Below, one piece after another: positions 1 through 4,849 of a DNA stretch of 6,236 bases. The position numbers and the translations under genes were made by a program. Source of the DNA: Clostridia bacterium (GTDB lineage: Bacteria > Bacillota > Clostridia > Christensenellales > CAG-1252); the NCBI GenBank assembly GCA_017455385.1, contig JAFTBD010000034.1:1-6236 (forward strand), read 5' to 3'. Positions within the stretch are counted from its first letter, which is position 1; each line of letters starts with the position of its first letter. Under the pieces are notes generated by a model, which searched no databases, was not told the DNA's origin, and was given only the letters and a program-made list of their open reading frames with translations.

Positions 1-65
1 ACGGTTCCGTTAAGGAAGTCGTCGTGAACGGCACATATATGCGTTTGATGGGGTATATCAAATAA
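1..65 (+). CDS. C-terminal end of an unidentified protein (5' truncated by window)
   Basis: An open frame enters from the left edge (first whole codon at base 3) and stops at TAA 63-65. The visible 20 residues end in NGTYMRLMGYIK. Only 12 bases separate this stop from the start of the phosphatase gene that follows, and that gene's ribosome binding site begins at the stop codon. The two are therefore very probably co-transcribed. This is inferred from frame continuity, spacing and strand; too little of the protein is visible to name a family. It could also be a chance open frame, but the tight operon-like spacing argues for a real gene end. Confidence 0.6.
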   Translation, partial: GSVKEVVVNGTYMRLMGYIK

Positions 66-70
66 GGAAG
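64..70 (+). promoter_or_regulatory. Ribosome binding site of the PP2C-like gene
   Basis: AAGGAAG lies 7 bases before the ATG at 78 and overlaps the stop codon of the upstream gene. It supports the chosen start and suggests translational coupling with that gene. Confidence 0.6.
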
Positions 71-77
71 TGAAACT

Positions 78-2615
78 ATGAAATTGAAAACAAATAAATT
101 TACATTCTACGTTCCGCATCATAACGAAGATGCCGATCCTTTCATTTGTACGGATGAGAAGTCGGGACTCTTGGTCGTGGCGGACGGGCTCGGCGGATCG
201 GGCAGTACGGTCCATCAACTGAGTCCGGAAGCCTATGATGCGCTCGAAGCGAAACTTCGCGCCGCGTTCTTGACCGAGTTCGAGGCTCTTATGGCACCTC
301 CGAAGGAGGCTCCCGCCGAGACCGCTCCTGCCGAGACCGCTCCCGCAGCATCCGCAGATGCCGATGAAGCGAGCGGGGAGGGAAGCGCTCCCGCCGCGTC
401 CGATGAGACGCAGGAAAGCGGAGAGAAGTCGCCGATCATTGCCAAGCCCTCTGTGACGGAGGTCAAGGAAATGATGGATAAACCTTGGATGAAGCAGCCT
501 GCCTCCGAGGGAGCTCCTGCGGCTACGCCCGCTCCCGAAGCGGAGGCGGAGCCGGAAACGGTCGCGTTGCCGGATTGGATCCCCGGATATAAAGAGTGGA
601 TCGAGAAACTTCTCGTTCCGATGGCGGATGAGACGCCCGACACTTCTGCGTTGTGGGCATCGCGTATCGTCATCTCCCGTTTCGTCTATTATATGATCAA
701 GCACGGGAACGAATTCATTCAGAATAAGGATACGGAAGGCATCGTTTCTTTCATCAACGAAGGATTGAAGCGCGTCAAGCAGGAATTTGCCCTCAAAGCA
801 GGCGCGCTCAGCGGACAATCCGTCCTCCCGACAACTCTCGTGGCTCTCCAATACAACGTGGAAGATAAACAGGCGGAATGCGAGGTCTTCTGGGCAGGTG
901 ACTCGCGTGCTTATGCGATGTTCCCGGGTAAAGGTCTCAGACAGCTGTCGAAAGATCACGAGGATAATTCCGGTGCGATCAATCGCCTCTTCGGATTCAG
1001 AGGAAACGAAGACGAGCCGCGCAAACCGGAATGTGAGATCAGATCCAATATGTTCGAGCTTCCCTGTGCTTTCTTCGTTTGCAGCGACGGTATTTTCGAT
1101 CCCTTCGCCCCTGTGGACAGCCTCGGCGTAGAGCGCGCGCTCCTCGATGCGTTGGAGAATGCGGACAGCTTTGAAGCGTACGGCAAGAATCTGGAAGAGT
1201 ATTACAAGATCATCCGTCAAGATGACTGCACGATGGCTTTCGTTGCGCTTGGATTCGATAATTTCAATTCTTTCAAGAAAGCCTTTATGCCGAAAGCCGA
1301 CAGAGTGCGGAAACTACATGAAGACTTCAAGAAGTATAAAGCTTTCTTCTCGGTTATCGACGGAGAGAGCGACAAGCCGGATCTCCTCATTCGAAATCGC
1401 GCCAATCAGCGCAAAGCGGAGATCCTCAAGATGGTCGCCGCGGCGACTTGGGAGAGCGCAGCCGGACTTACGACCGATCCGATCGTTACCGAAGAGATGA
1501 AAGGAATGTATCGGATCGCTTGCGAAGAGGACAAAGAGCGCCGCGTCAAAGAGAAAGAGCTCGAGATCTGCAACGCCATTCGCGAAGTATTGAAGATGAG
1601 AAAAGCGGCAACGATCTTCGAGAAGGTCCCCGCAGACGGTCCGTGGGCGATGTGTGATGCTGCGAACAGGGCTATTATCATTGCAGAGGAAGCCGTGGCA
1701 AAAGCTCGGGAGAAGGAAGAGATCGTCCGAAACGTATTGTCGGACCATGAAGATACAGCCAAAGAATATTTGGAAGCGATCGATAATAAGATCAATGCCG
1801 ATAGAGATAGGCTCAATAACGTATTGAATCCGAGAAAGAGCAAGTACGAGAAGGTCAAGACGCTCTGCACTACGGCGATAAGCGAGCTCGAACAAGCGGG
1901 AAACATCTTGAAGGAGATCGATGAGGCGAAGAATAAACAGCTCATCGGCGAATACGCAAGTCTCAAAGAAAAATCCGCGAACATAAAGATTACCATAGAT
2001 CGGAACGTCGATGGTGTGATAAAAGAGATCGCCGCTCTCGAGAAAGAAATCAATCATTTGAAAGCCTTGAAGATCTGGTGGGCGTCGAAAACGATAGACG
2101 GAAACTGTTCCGAGAATATCGAACCGTATACAACAAATATCAGGCATCTTGTCAGAGGATACAATGAAGCCACCGAGAATCTGCATGCCGCAGAGGACGA
2201 TACGCAGAAGGCAGAGGCAACGTTGTCGTCATCCGAACAAACCTACGTCAACGCCGTCGATTCTGTCAAGGACGAGGATCTTCTGGAGATCATTCGGAAC
2301 CCTCAAGGGTACTTGACCGGGGCATTCATGCAACAATGGGGATTGCCCATCAAGCTCGAGGTCAAAGAGATCTCGGCGGAGGAATTCGAGCCGACGATCA
2401 TCGCTCTCTATTCCGATGAGGAGAAGTATGAGACGCTCATTACCGCTTTCCTGAAGCTCACGCAACCCTCTTGCTTGGAGAAATGGTTCAATGCTTCGCA
2501 ACTTTCTAAAGCTCGCAGCTATGCCGTGGTCGATATGGAAGAAGTGAAGAAAGCCAAGGACGATGTCGCCGCCATCTTGGATGAGTACGAGGAAGAGATA
2601 TCGGAGAACGCTTGA
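78..2615 (+). CDS. PP2C-type protein phosphatase with low-complexity insert and long coiled-coil C-terminus
   Basis: This 845-residue protein has the metal-binding motifs of PP2C (PPM) Ser/Thr phosphatases in order: NED at 16-18, VADGLGG at 34-40, AGDSRAYA at 273-280, SDGIFD at 336-341 and a terminal DD at 382-383. It probably dephosphorylates phospho-Ser/Thr proteins using two Mn/Mg ions. No signal peptide or membrane segment is visible, so it is probably cytosolic. An Ala/Pro/Glu-rich, presumably disordered insert (about 72-164) interrupts the catalytic domain after DGLGG and before the helix at about 190-210. After residue 400 comes a region rich in Lys, Glu, Ala and Arg, strongly helical and probably coiled coil to about 730. 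A shorter, apparently globular tail (about 735-815) and an acidic end follow. Bacterial PP2C enzymes are usually about 240-260 residues, so the C-terminal half is a large addition of unknown role. The start is supported by its ribosome binding site. The gene ends in its own terminator. No partner kinase is visible here. Confidence 0.85.
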   Translation: MKLKTNKFTFYVPHHNEDADPFICTDEKSGLLVVADGLGGSGSTVHQLSPEAYDALEAKLRAAFLTEFEALMAPPKEAPAETAPAETAPAASADADEASGEGSAPAASDETQESGEKSPIIAKPSVTEVKEMMDKPWMKQPASEGAPAATPAPEAEAEPETVALPDWIPGYKEWIEKLLVPMADETPDTSALWASRIVISRFVYYMIKHGNEFIQNKDTEGIVSFINEGLKRVKQEFALKAGALSGQSVLPTTLVALQYNVEDKQAECEVFWAGDSRAYAMFPGKGLRQLSKDHEDNSGAINRLFGFRGNEDEPRKPECEIRSNMFELPCAFFVCSDGIFDPFAPVDSLGVERALLDALENADSFEAYGKNLEEYYKIIRQDDCTMAFVALGFDNFNSFKKAFMPKADRVRKLHEDFKKYKAFFSVIDGESDKPDLLIRNRANQRKAEILKMVAAATWESAAGLTTDPIVTEEMKGMYRIACEEDKERRVKEKELEICNAIREVLKMRKAATIFEKVPADGPWAMCDAANRAIIIAEEAVAKAREKEEIVRNVLSDHEDTAKEYLEAIDNKINADRDRLNNVLNPRKSKYEKVKTLCTTAISELEQAGNILKEIDEAKNKQLIGEYASLKEKSANIKITIDRNVDGVIKEIAALEKEINHLKALKIWWASKTIDGNCSENIEPYTTNIRHLVRGYNEATENLHAAEDDTQKAEATLSSSEQTYVNAVDSVKDEDLLEIIRNPQGYLTGAFMQQWGLPIKLEVKEISAEEFEPTIIALYSDEEKYETLITAFLKLTQPSCLEKWFNASQLSKARSYAVVDMEEVKKAKDDVAAILDEYEEEISENA
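309..346 (+). repeat. 15-bp in-frame tandem repeat in the PP2C insert
   Basis: Two copies of a 15-base unit, GCTCCCGCCGAGACC at 309-323 and the same with one C-to-T change at 324-338, are followed by a partial third copy at 339-346. Each unit encodes Ala-Pro-Ala-Glu-Thr. The repeat keeps frame and lies in the low-complexity insert, so copy-number changes would alter linker length without breaking the protein. Confidence 0.8.
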
Positions 2616-2642
2616 TCCTTTTCTCACTACCGACAACACAAG

Positions 2643-2672
2643 AAGGGACCTCGAATCATCGAGGTCCTTTTT
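2643..2672 (+). terminator. Intrinsic terminator after the PP2C-like gene
   Basis: A perfect 9-bp stem, GGACCTCGA (2646-2654) with TCGAGGTCC (2659-2667), encloses an ATCA loop and runs directly into five Ts (2668-2672). The A/G bases before the stem can extend it by pairing with the T run. It lies 28 bases past the TGA of the PP2C-like gene and separates that unit from the metallophosphoesterase operon. Confidence 0.92.
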
Positions 2673-2699
2673 CCTAAAACGGCGTTAGTATATATAGGA

Positions 2700-2728
2700 T
2701 TGACAATCGGCGGGGCGGCGGATATAAT
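2700..2728 (+). promoter_or_regulatory. Perfect-consensus sigma-A/sigma-70 promoter of the metallophosphoesterase operon
   Basis: TTGACA at 2700-2705 and TATAAT at 2723-2728 are separated by exactly 17 bases, matching the consensus in both boxes. An AT-rich stretch (about 2686-2699) lies immediately upstream, where an UP element would sit. Transcription should start near 2735, leaving a leader of only about 18 bases before the ATG at 2754. No operator-like inverted repeat overlaps the promoter, which suggests strong constitutive expression; that last point is inference. Confidence 0.88.
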
Positions 2729-2740
2729 GGAGAAAACAGC

Positions 2741-2746
2741 GAGGAG
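2741..2746 (+). promoter_or_regulatory. Ribosome binding site of the first metallophosphoesterase
   Basis: GAGGAG ends 7 bases before the ATG at 2754. Together with the promoter just upstream it fixes the start at 2754. The in-frame TTG at 2700 and ATG at 2727 cannot be starts because they lie inside the -35 and -10 boxes. Confidence 0.8.
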
Positions 2747-2753
2747 AGAAGCG

Positions 2754-3341
2754 ATGATCTACTACACTTCGGACCTGCATTTGGGGCACGAAAACGTGAT
2801 TCGGCTGTGCGACAGACCGTTTGCGAGCGTCGAGGAGATGGACGAATTCTTGATCGCAAGCTGGAATAAGAAGGTAGGGAAGGCGGATACGGTGTATATC
2901 GTCGGTGATCTTGTCTGGCAAAGATGCGATCCCACCCCGTACCTCGAACGTCTCAAAGGGAAGAAGCATCTCATCCTCGGCAATCACGATAAGTGGGTGA
3001 ATACCTATGACGTCGCTCACTTTTTCAAGGAGATCACCAAGTTCGCGGAGGTCAGCCTCGACGAGCACCCGATTACGCTATGTCACTATCCGATGATCGA
3101 GTGGAAAAACAGCCGCAAGGAGGGTTCGAGCCGCCTCGGCTATCTCGTGCACGGACACACGCACGCGAACGTTCACCCCGAGTATCGCGTCCTATTTGAA
3201 AAGGAGAACGCGCTGAATGCCGGCGTGGATGTCAATGGCTTCGCTCCGGTCTCTTTCGACGAAATGGCGCAAAATAACAAATTATTCAAAATGAAAGCGC
3301 TCGCGCTCCTCGACAGAGACGCTTCCACGGGTGGAAAATGA
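2754..3341 (+). CDS. Calcineurin-like metallophosphoesterase, COG4186-like
   Basis: This 195-residue protein carries the whole metallophosphoesterase signature: SDLHLGH at 6-12 (metal ligands D7, H9), VGDL at 50-53 (D52), GNHD at 76-79, CHYP with H111, and HGHTH at 133-137. The NAGVDVNGFAPV stretch at 155-166 is, from memory, typical of the small COG4186-type phosphoesterases. It should hydrolyse a phosphomonoester or phosphodiester with two metal ions in the cytosol; the substrate is unknown for this group, and nothing in the sequence fixes it. No signal peptide is present. It is the first gene of an operon with its own promoter, and its TGA overlaps the next gene's ATG. Its length is normal for the family. 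The open frame extends upstream to 2700, but that part lies in the promoter. Confidence 0.9.
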   Translation: MIYYTSDLHLGHENVIRLCDRPFASVEEMDEFLIASWNKKVGKADTVYIVGDLVWQRCDPTPYLERLKGKKHLILGNHDKWVNTYDVAHFFKEITKFAEVSLDEHPITLCHYPMIEWKNSRKEGSSRLGYLVHGHTHANVHPEYRVLFEKENALNAGVDVNGFAPVSFDEMAQNNKLFKMKALALLDRDASTGGK

Positions 3342-4066
3342 GCAAGTATTTCGTTGTCTCAGACGTGCATTCTTTCTATCGGGAGATGATCGCGGCGCTC
3401 ACGGAAGCGGGGTATAATAAGGATGACCCCGAGCATATTTTCGTGTCTCTCGGGGACCTTCTCGACCGTGGTCCGAGTCCCTTGGAGTGCCTTGAATTCG
3501 TGAATGCGATCCCCCCTGAGCGCAAGGTGCTCATTCGCGGCAATCACGAGGATCTCTTGATGGACTGTCTCGCGCGTGAGTGCGCTTTGGAGCACGACAT
3601 CCATAACGGCACGTCGGATACTATTCGGCGATTGGCAGGGGAGACTGCGGACGTCCTGTATCGCCGCAATCCACGTTTGCTTTTCGCCGCCGTACGCGAG
3701 CAAGCGACATTGCACGAATACATTTTTTCTCTCGTGGACTATGCCGAGATAGGAGACTACGTCTTCGTGCACGGTTGGATCCCTGCGAGAAAAGGCGCTC
3801 CGGAACGGGACTGGCGCCGCGGTGACTGGCGAGAAGCGCGCTGGTTCAACGGCATGGGGAAATGGAAATGCGGCGCGGTCGTGCCGAATAAAACGGTGGT
3901 CTGCGGACATTGGCACGTCAGTTGGGGACATTCCGTTTTGGAGAAAAAGGGGACCGAGTTCGGCGAGAAAGCCGACTTTTCGCCCTTTATCGCGCCCGGG
4001 ATCATCGCCATTGATGCCTGCACCGCCTATTCCCACCGCGTTAACTGCATCGTTCTGGATATCTGA
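3338..4066 (+). CDS. PPP-type metallophosphatase (Ser/Thr phosphatase / ApaH-like)
   Basis: This 242-residue protein has the phosphoprotein phosphatase signature: SDVHS at 8-12 (D9, H11), GDLLDRG at 39-45, GNHED at 68-72, VHG with H145, and GHWH at 190-193. GDxxDRG and GNHE place it in the PPP superfamily, with bacterial and phage Ser/Thr phosphatases and diadenosine tetraphosphate hydrolases, distinct from its upstream neighbour. It could therefore act on phosphoproteins or on dinucleoside polyphosphates; I cannot choose between these. It is cytosolic by lack of a signal peptide. Its ATG overlaps the preceding TGA as ATGA, with only a weak GGGTGG nearby (about 3330-3335), so translation is probably coupled. 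It is slightly longer than phage lambda phosphatase-type enzymes (about 220). No convincing terminator follows. Confidence 0.88.
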   Translation: MSKYFVVSDVHSFYREMIAALTEAGYNKDDPEHIFVSLGDLLDRGPSPLECLEFVNAIPPERKVLIRGNHEDLLMDCLARECALEHDIHNGTSDTIRRLAGETADVLYRRNPRLLFAAVREQATLHEYIFSLVDYAEIGDYVFVHGWIPARKGAPERDWRRGDWREARWFNGMGKWKCGAVVPNKTVVCGHWHVSWGHSVLEKKGTEFGEKADFSPFIAPGIIAIDACTAYSHRVNCIVLDI

Positions 4067-4144
4067 CATCAGCTCTTTCCTTGTGGCGATGACGTCGCCG
4101 AAGGATCGCTCGCCGAGAAAAAATAAAAATGATGGAAGAAACGT
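4067..4144. other. Intergenic gap between the phosphoesterase operon and the pyr promoter
   Basis: This stretch holds no gene. A 5-bp hairpin (GGCGA 4085-4089 with TCGCC 4095-4099) has no T run after it and is not a convincing terminator. An A-rich tract at 4117-4130 lies about 50-63 bases before the predicted pyr transcription start and could help RNA polymerase bind, as a distal UP-like element. Confidence 0.5.
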
Positions 4145-4173
4145 TTGACTTCGCGGCGGGGGGTCGTTAGAAT
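4145..4173 (+). promoter_or_regulatory. Sigma-A/sigma-70 promoter of the pyr operon
   Basis: TTGACT (4145-4150) and TAGAAT (4168-4173) each match consensus at five of six positions and are 17 bases apart. The start point should be near 4180, just before the PyrR-binding hairpin, as expected for an attenuated pyr leader. The in-frame TTG at 4145 is part of the -35 box, not a start codon for pyrR. Confidence 0.82.
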
Positions 4174-4186
4174 AAAATCAAAAGGT

Positions 4187-4219
4187 GCTTTTAAGCCGAT
4201 ACAGAGAGATCGGCAAGGC
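4187..4219 (+). promoter_or_regulatory. PyrR-binding hairpin (anti-antiterminator) in the pyr leader RNA
   Basis: The lower stem is GCTTT (4187-4191) with AAGGC (4215-4219). A TAA bulge on the 5' side (4192-4194) follows, then a 6-bp upper stem GCCGAT (4195-4200) with ATCGGC (4209-4214), closing an ACAGAGAG loop. This is the known PyrR-binding layout: a lower stem, a 5' internal bulge after TTTAA, an upper stem and a CNGNGA hexaloop (CAGAGA at 4202-4207). One deviation is that the pair closing the hexaloop, usually C-G, is A opposite G here. PyrR bound to UMP or UTP should stabilise this fold and thereby block the antiterminator. Confidence 0.85.
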
Positions 4220-4264
4220 GTAATACCGAGACGCAGTCTATCTTATCGTCTTATCGTCTTGCCG
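4211..4264 (+). promoter_or_regulatory. Antiterminator of the pyr attenuator
   Basis: CGGCAAGGCG (4211-4220) can pair with CGTCTTGCCG (4255-4264) over ten positions with one G-U wobble. Its 5' arm is the 3' side of the PyrR-binding hairpin, and its 3' arm contains the whole 5' strand of the terminator. It therefore excludes both other structures, as in the Bacillus pyr attenuators. It should form when PyrR is not bound, i.e. when pyrimidine nucleotides are low, and allow readthrough into pyrR. Confidence 0.82.
4241..4260 (+). repeat. 8-bp tandem repeat in the pyr leader
   Basis: TCTTATCG occurs at 4241-4248 and again at 4249-4256, followed by a partial TCTT (4257-4260). The repeat lies in the antiterminator loop and runs into its 3' arm. 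It probably arose by slippage; any effect on RNA folding is unknown. Confidence 0.75.
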
Positions 4265-4282
4265 CAGGGCAAGACTTTTTTT
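4256..4282 (+). terminator. Attenuator terminator before pyrR
   Basis: A perfect 8-bp stem, GTCTTGCC (4256-4263) with GGCAAGAC (4268-4275), has a GCAG loop and seven Ts (4276-4282). It lies immediately before the pyrR ribosome binding site, so it must be a regulated terminator and not the end of an upstream unit. Confidence 0.93.
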
Positions 4283-4284
4283 AT

Positions 4285-4293
4285 AAGGAGGTG
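4285..4293 (+). promoter_or_regulatory. Ribosome binding site of pyrR
   Basis: AAGGAGGTG is a near-perfect anti-16S match, with GGAGG ending 6 bases before the ATG at 4298. It fixes the pyrR start there and not at the upstream in-frame TTG. Confidence 0.88.
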
Positions 4294-4297
4294 CGCG

Positions 4298-4849
4298 ATG
4301 AAGAGAGTGAAGATCATGGATCTGACGTCGATGATGCGCTCCCTCGCGAGGATCACCCACGAGATCATCGAGAAAAACGACGACACCGACACCCTCTGCC
4401 TCCTCGGCGTCAAGAATCGCGGGACGATCATTGCCCGCATCCTCAAAGACAATCTCAATAAATTCGCAGGCATAGACGTTCCCTGCGGCGAGATCGACAC
4501 GACGATGTATCGCGACGATTTCACTCCGGAAGAGAAGCGTCTCAAAGCCACGGAGAGCTATATTCCTTTCGACGTCACGGGCAAGACCGTCATTATCGTC
4601 GACGACGTCCTCTACACGGGCAGGACGGCTCGCGCGGCGATCGAGGCGATATTCTCCCTCGGTCGTCCGAAAGCGGTGCGTCTCGCCGTCCTCATCGATC
4701 GCGGACACAGGGAGATCCCCCTGAAACCCGATCACGTCGGCAAGAGCATCCCCACTTCGCGTCAGGAGAAGATCGTCGTCGTGACGGAGGGCGCCGAAGA
4801 GGAATGTGGCGTCTTCATCGTCGATAACGAAGAGGGAGGGAGAGAGTGA
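4298..4849 (+). CDS. pyrR: Bifunctional pyr operon regulator / uracil phosphoribosyltransferase PyrR
   Basis: PyrR binds pyr leader RNA when loaded with UMP or UTP and causes transcription termination. It also has uracil phosphoribosyltransferase activity, making UMP from uracil and PRPP. The 183 residues match the family length (about 180) and show GVKNRG at 37-42, YRDDF at 71-75, the PRPP-binding motif VIIVDDVLYTGRTARAA at 98-114, and LIDRGHREIPLKPD at 132-145 followed by GKSIPTS at 148-154. All are characteristic of PyrR and distinguish it from Upp-type enzymes. The gene follows an attenuator containing a PyrR-binding hairpin, so the protein regulates its own operon. Its TGA overlaps the pyrC ATG by one base, pointing to coupled translation. 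Confidence 0.97.
   Translation: MKRVKIMDLTSMMRSLARITHEIIEKNDDTDTLCLLGVKNRGTIIARILKDNLNKFAGIDVPCGEIDTTMYRDDFTPEEKRLKATESYIPFDVTGKTVIIVDDVLYTGRTARAAIEAIFSLGRPKAVRLAVLIDRGHREIPLKPDHVGKSIPTSRQEKIVVVTEGAEEECGVFIVDNEEGGRE

Noticed and set aside
1314..2186. Long open frame on the - strand (290 codons) inside the PP2C-like gene
   Set aside because: It is antisense to a well-supported coding region, with no ribosome binding site or recognisable motif that I can see. It looks like a shadow of the codon bias of the real gene.
2700..2753. N-terminal extension of the first metallophosphoesterase from TTG 2700 or ATG 2727
   Set aside because: These codons are embedded in a perfect -35 and -10 promoter. 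The ATG at 2754 has a proper ribosome binding site and gives the family's normal start just before the SDLHLGH motif.
78..4066. The PP2C-like protein and the two metallophosphoesterases as one phosphatase system
   Set aside because: A strong terminator at 2643-2672 and a separate perfect promoter at 2700 split them into independent transcription units, so adjacency alone does not support a joint system.
3359..4069. Open frame on the - strand (236 codons) opposite the PPP-type phosphatase
   Set aside because: The + strand frame contains the complete phosphatase signature; the - strand frame has no recognisable features.
4085..4099. Hairpin GGCGA/TCGCC as a terminator for the phosphoesterase operon
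   Set aside because: The stem is only 5 bp and no T run follows it; the nearby A-rich tract is on the wrong side for either strand.
4145..4297. N-terminal extension of PyrR from TTG 4145
   Set aside because: The stretch is the promoter and attenuator leader. PyrR has its normal length from ATG 4298, which has a near-perfect ribosome binding site.
4846..4848. GTG at 4846 as the pyrC start
   Set aside because: The ATG at 4849 is one codon later, in the same frame, has suitable spacing from GGGAGG and forms the common TGATG overlap. The difference is one residue.
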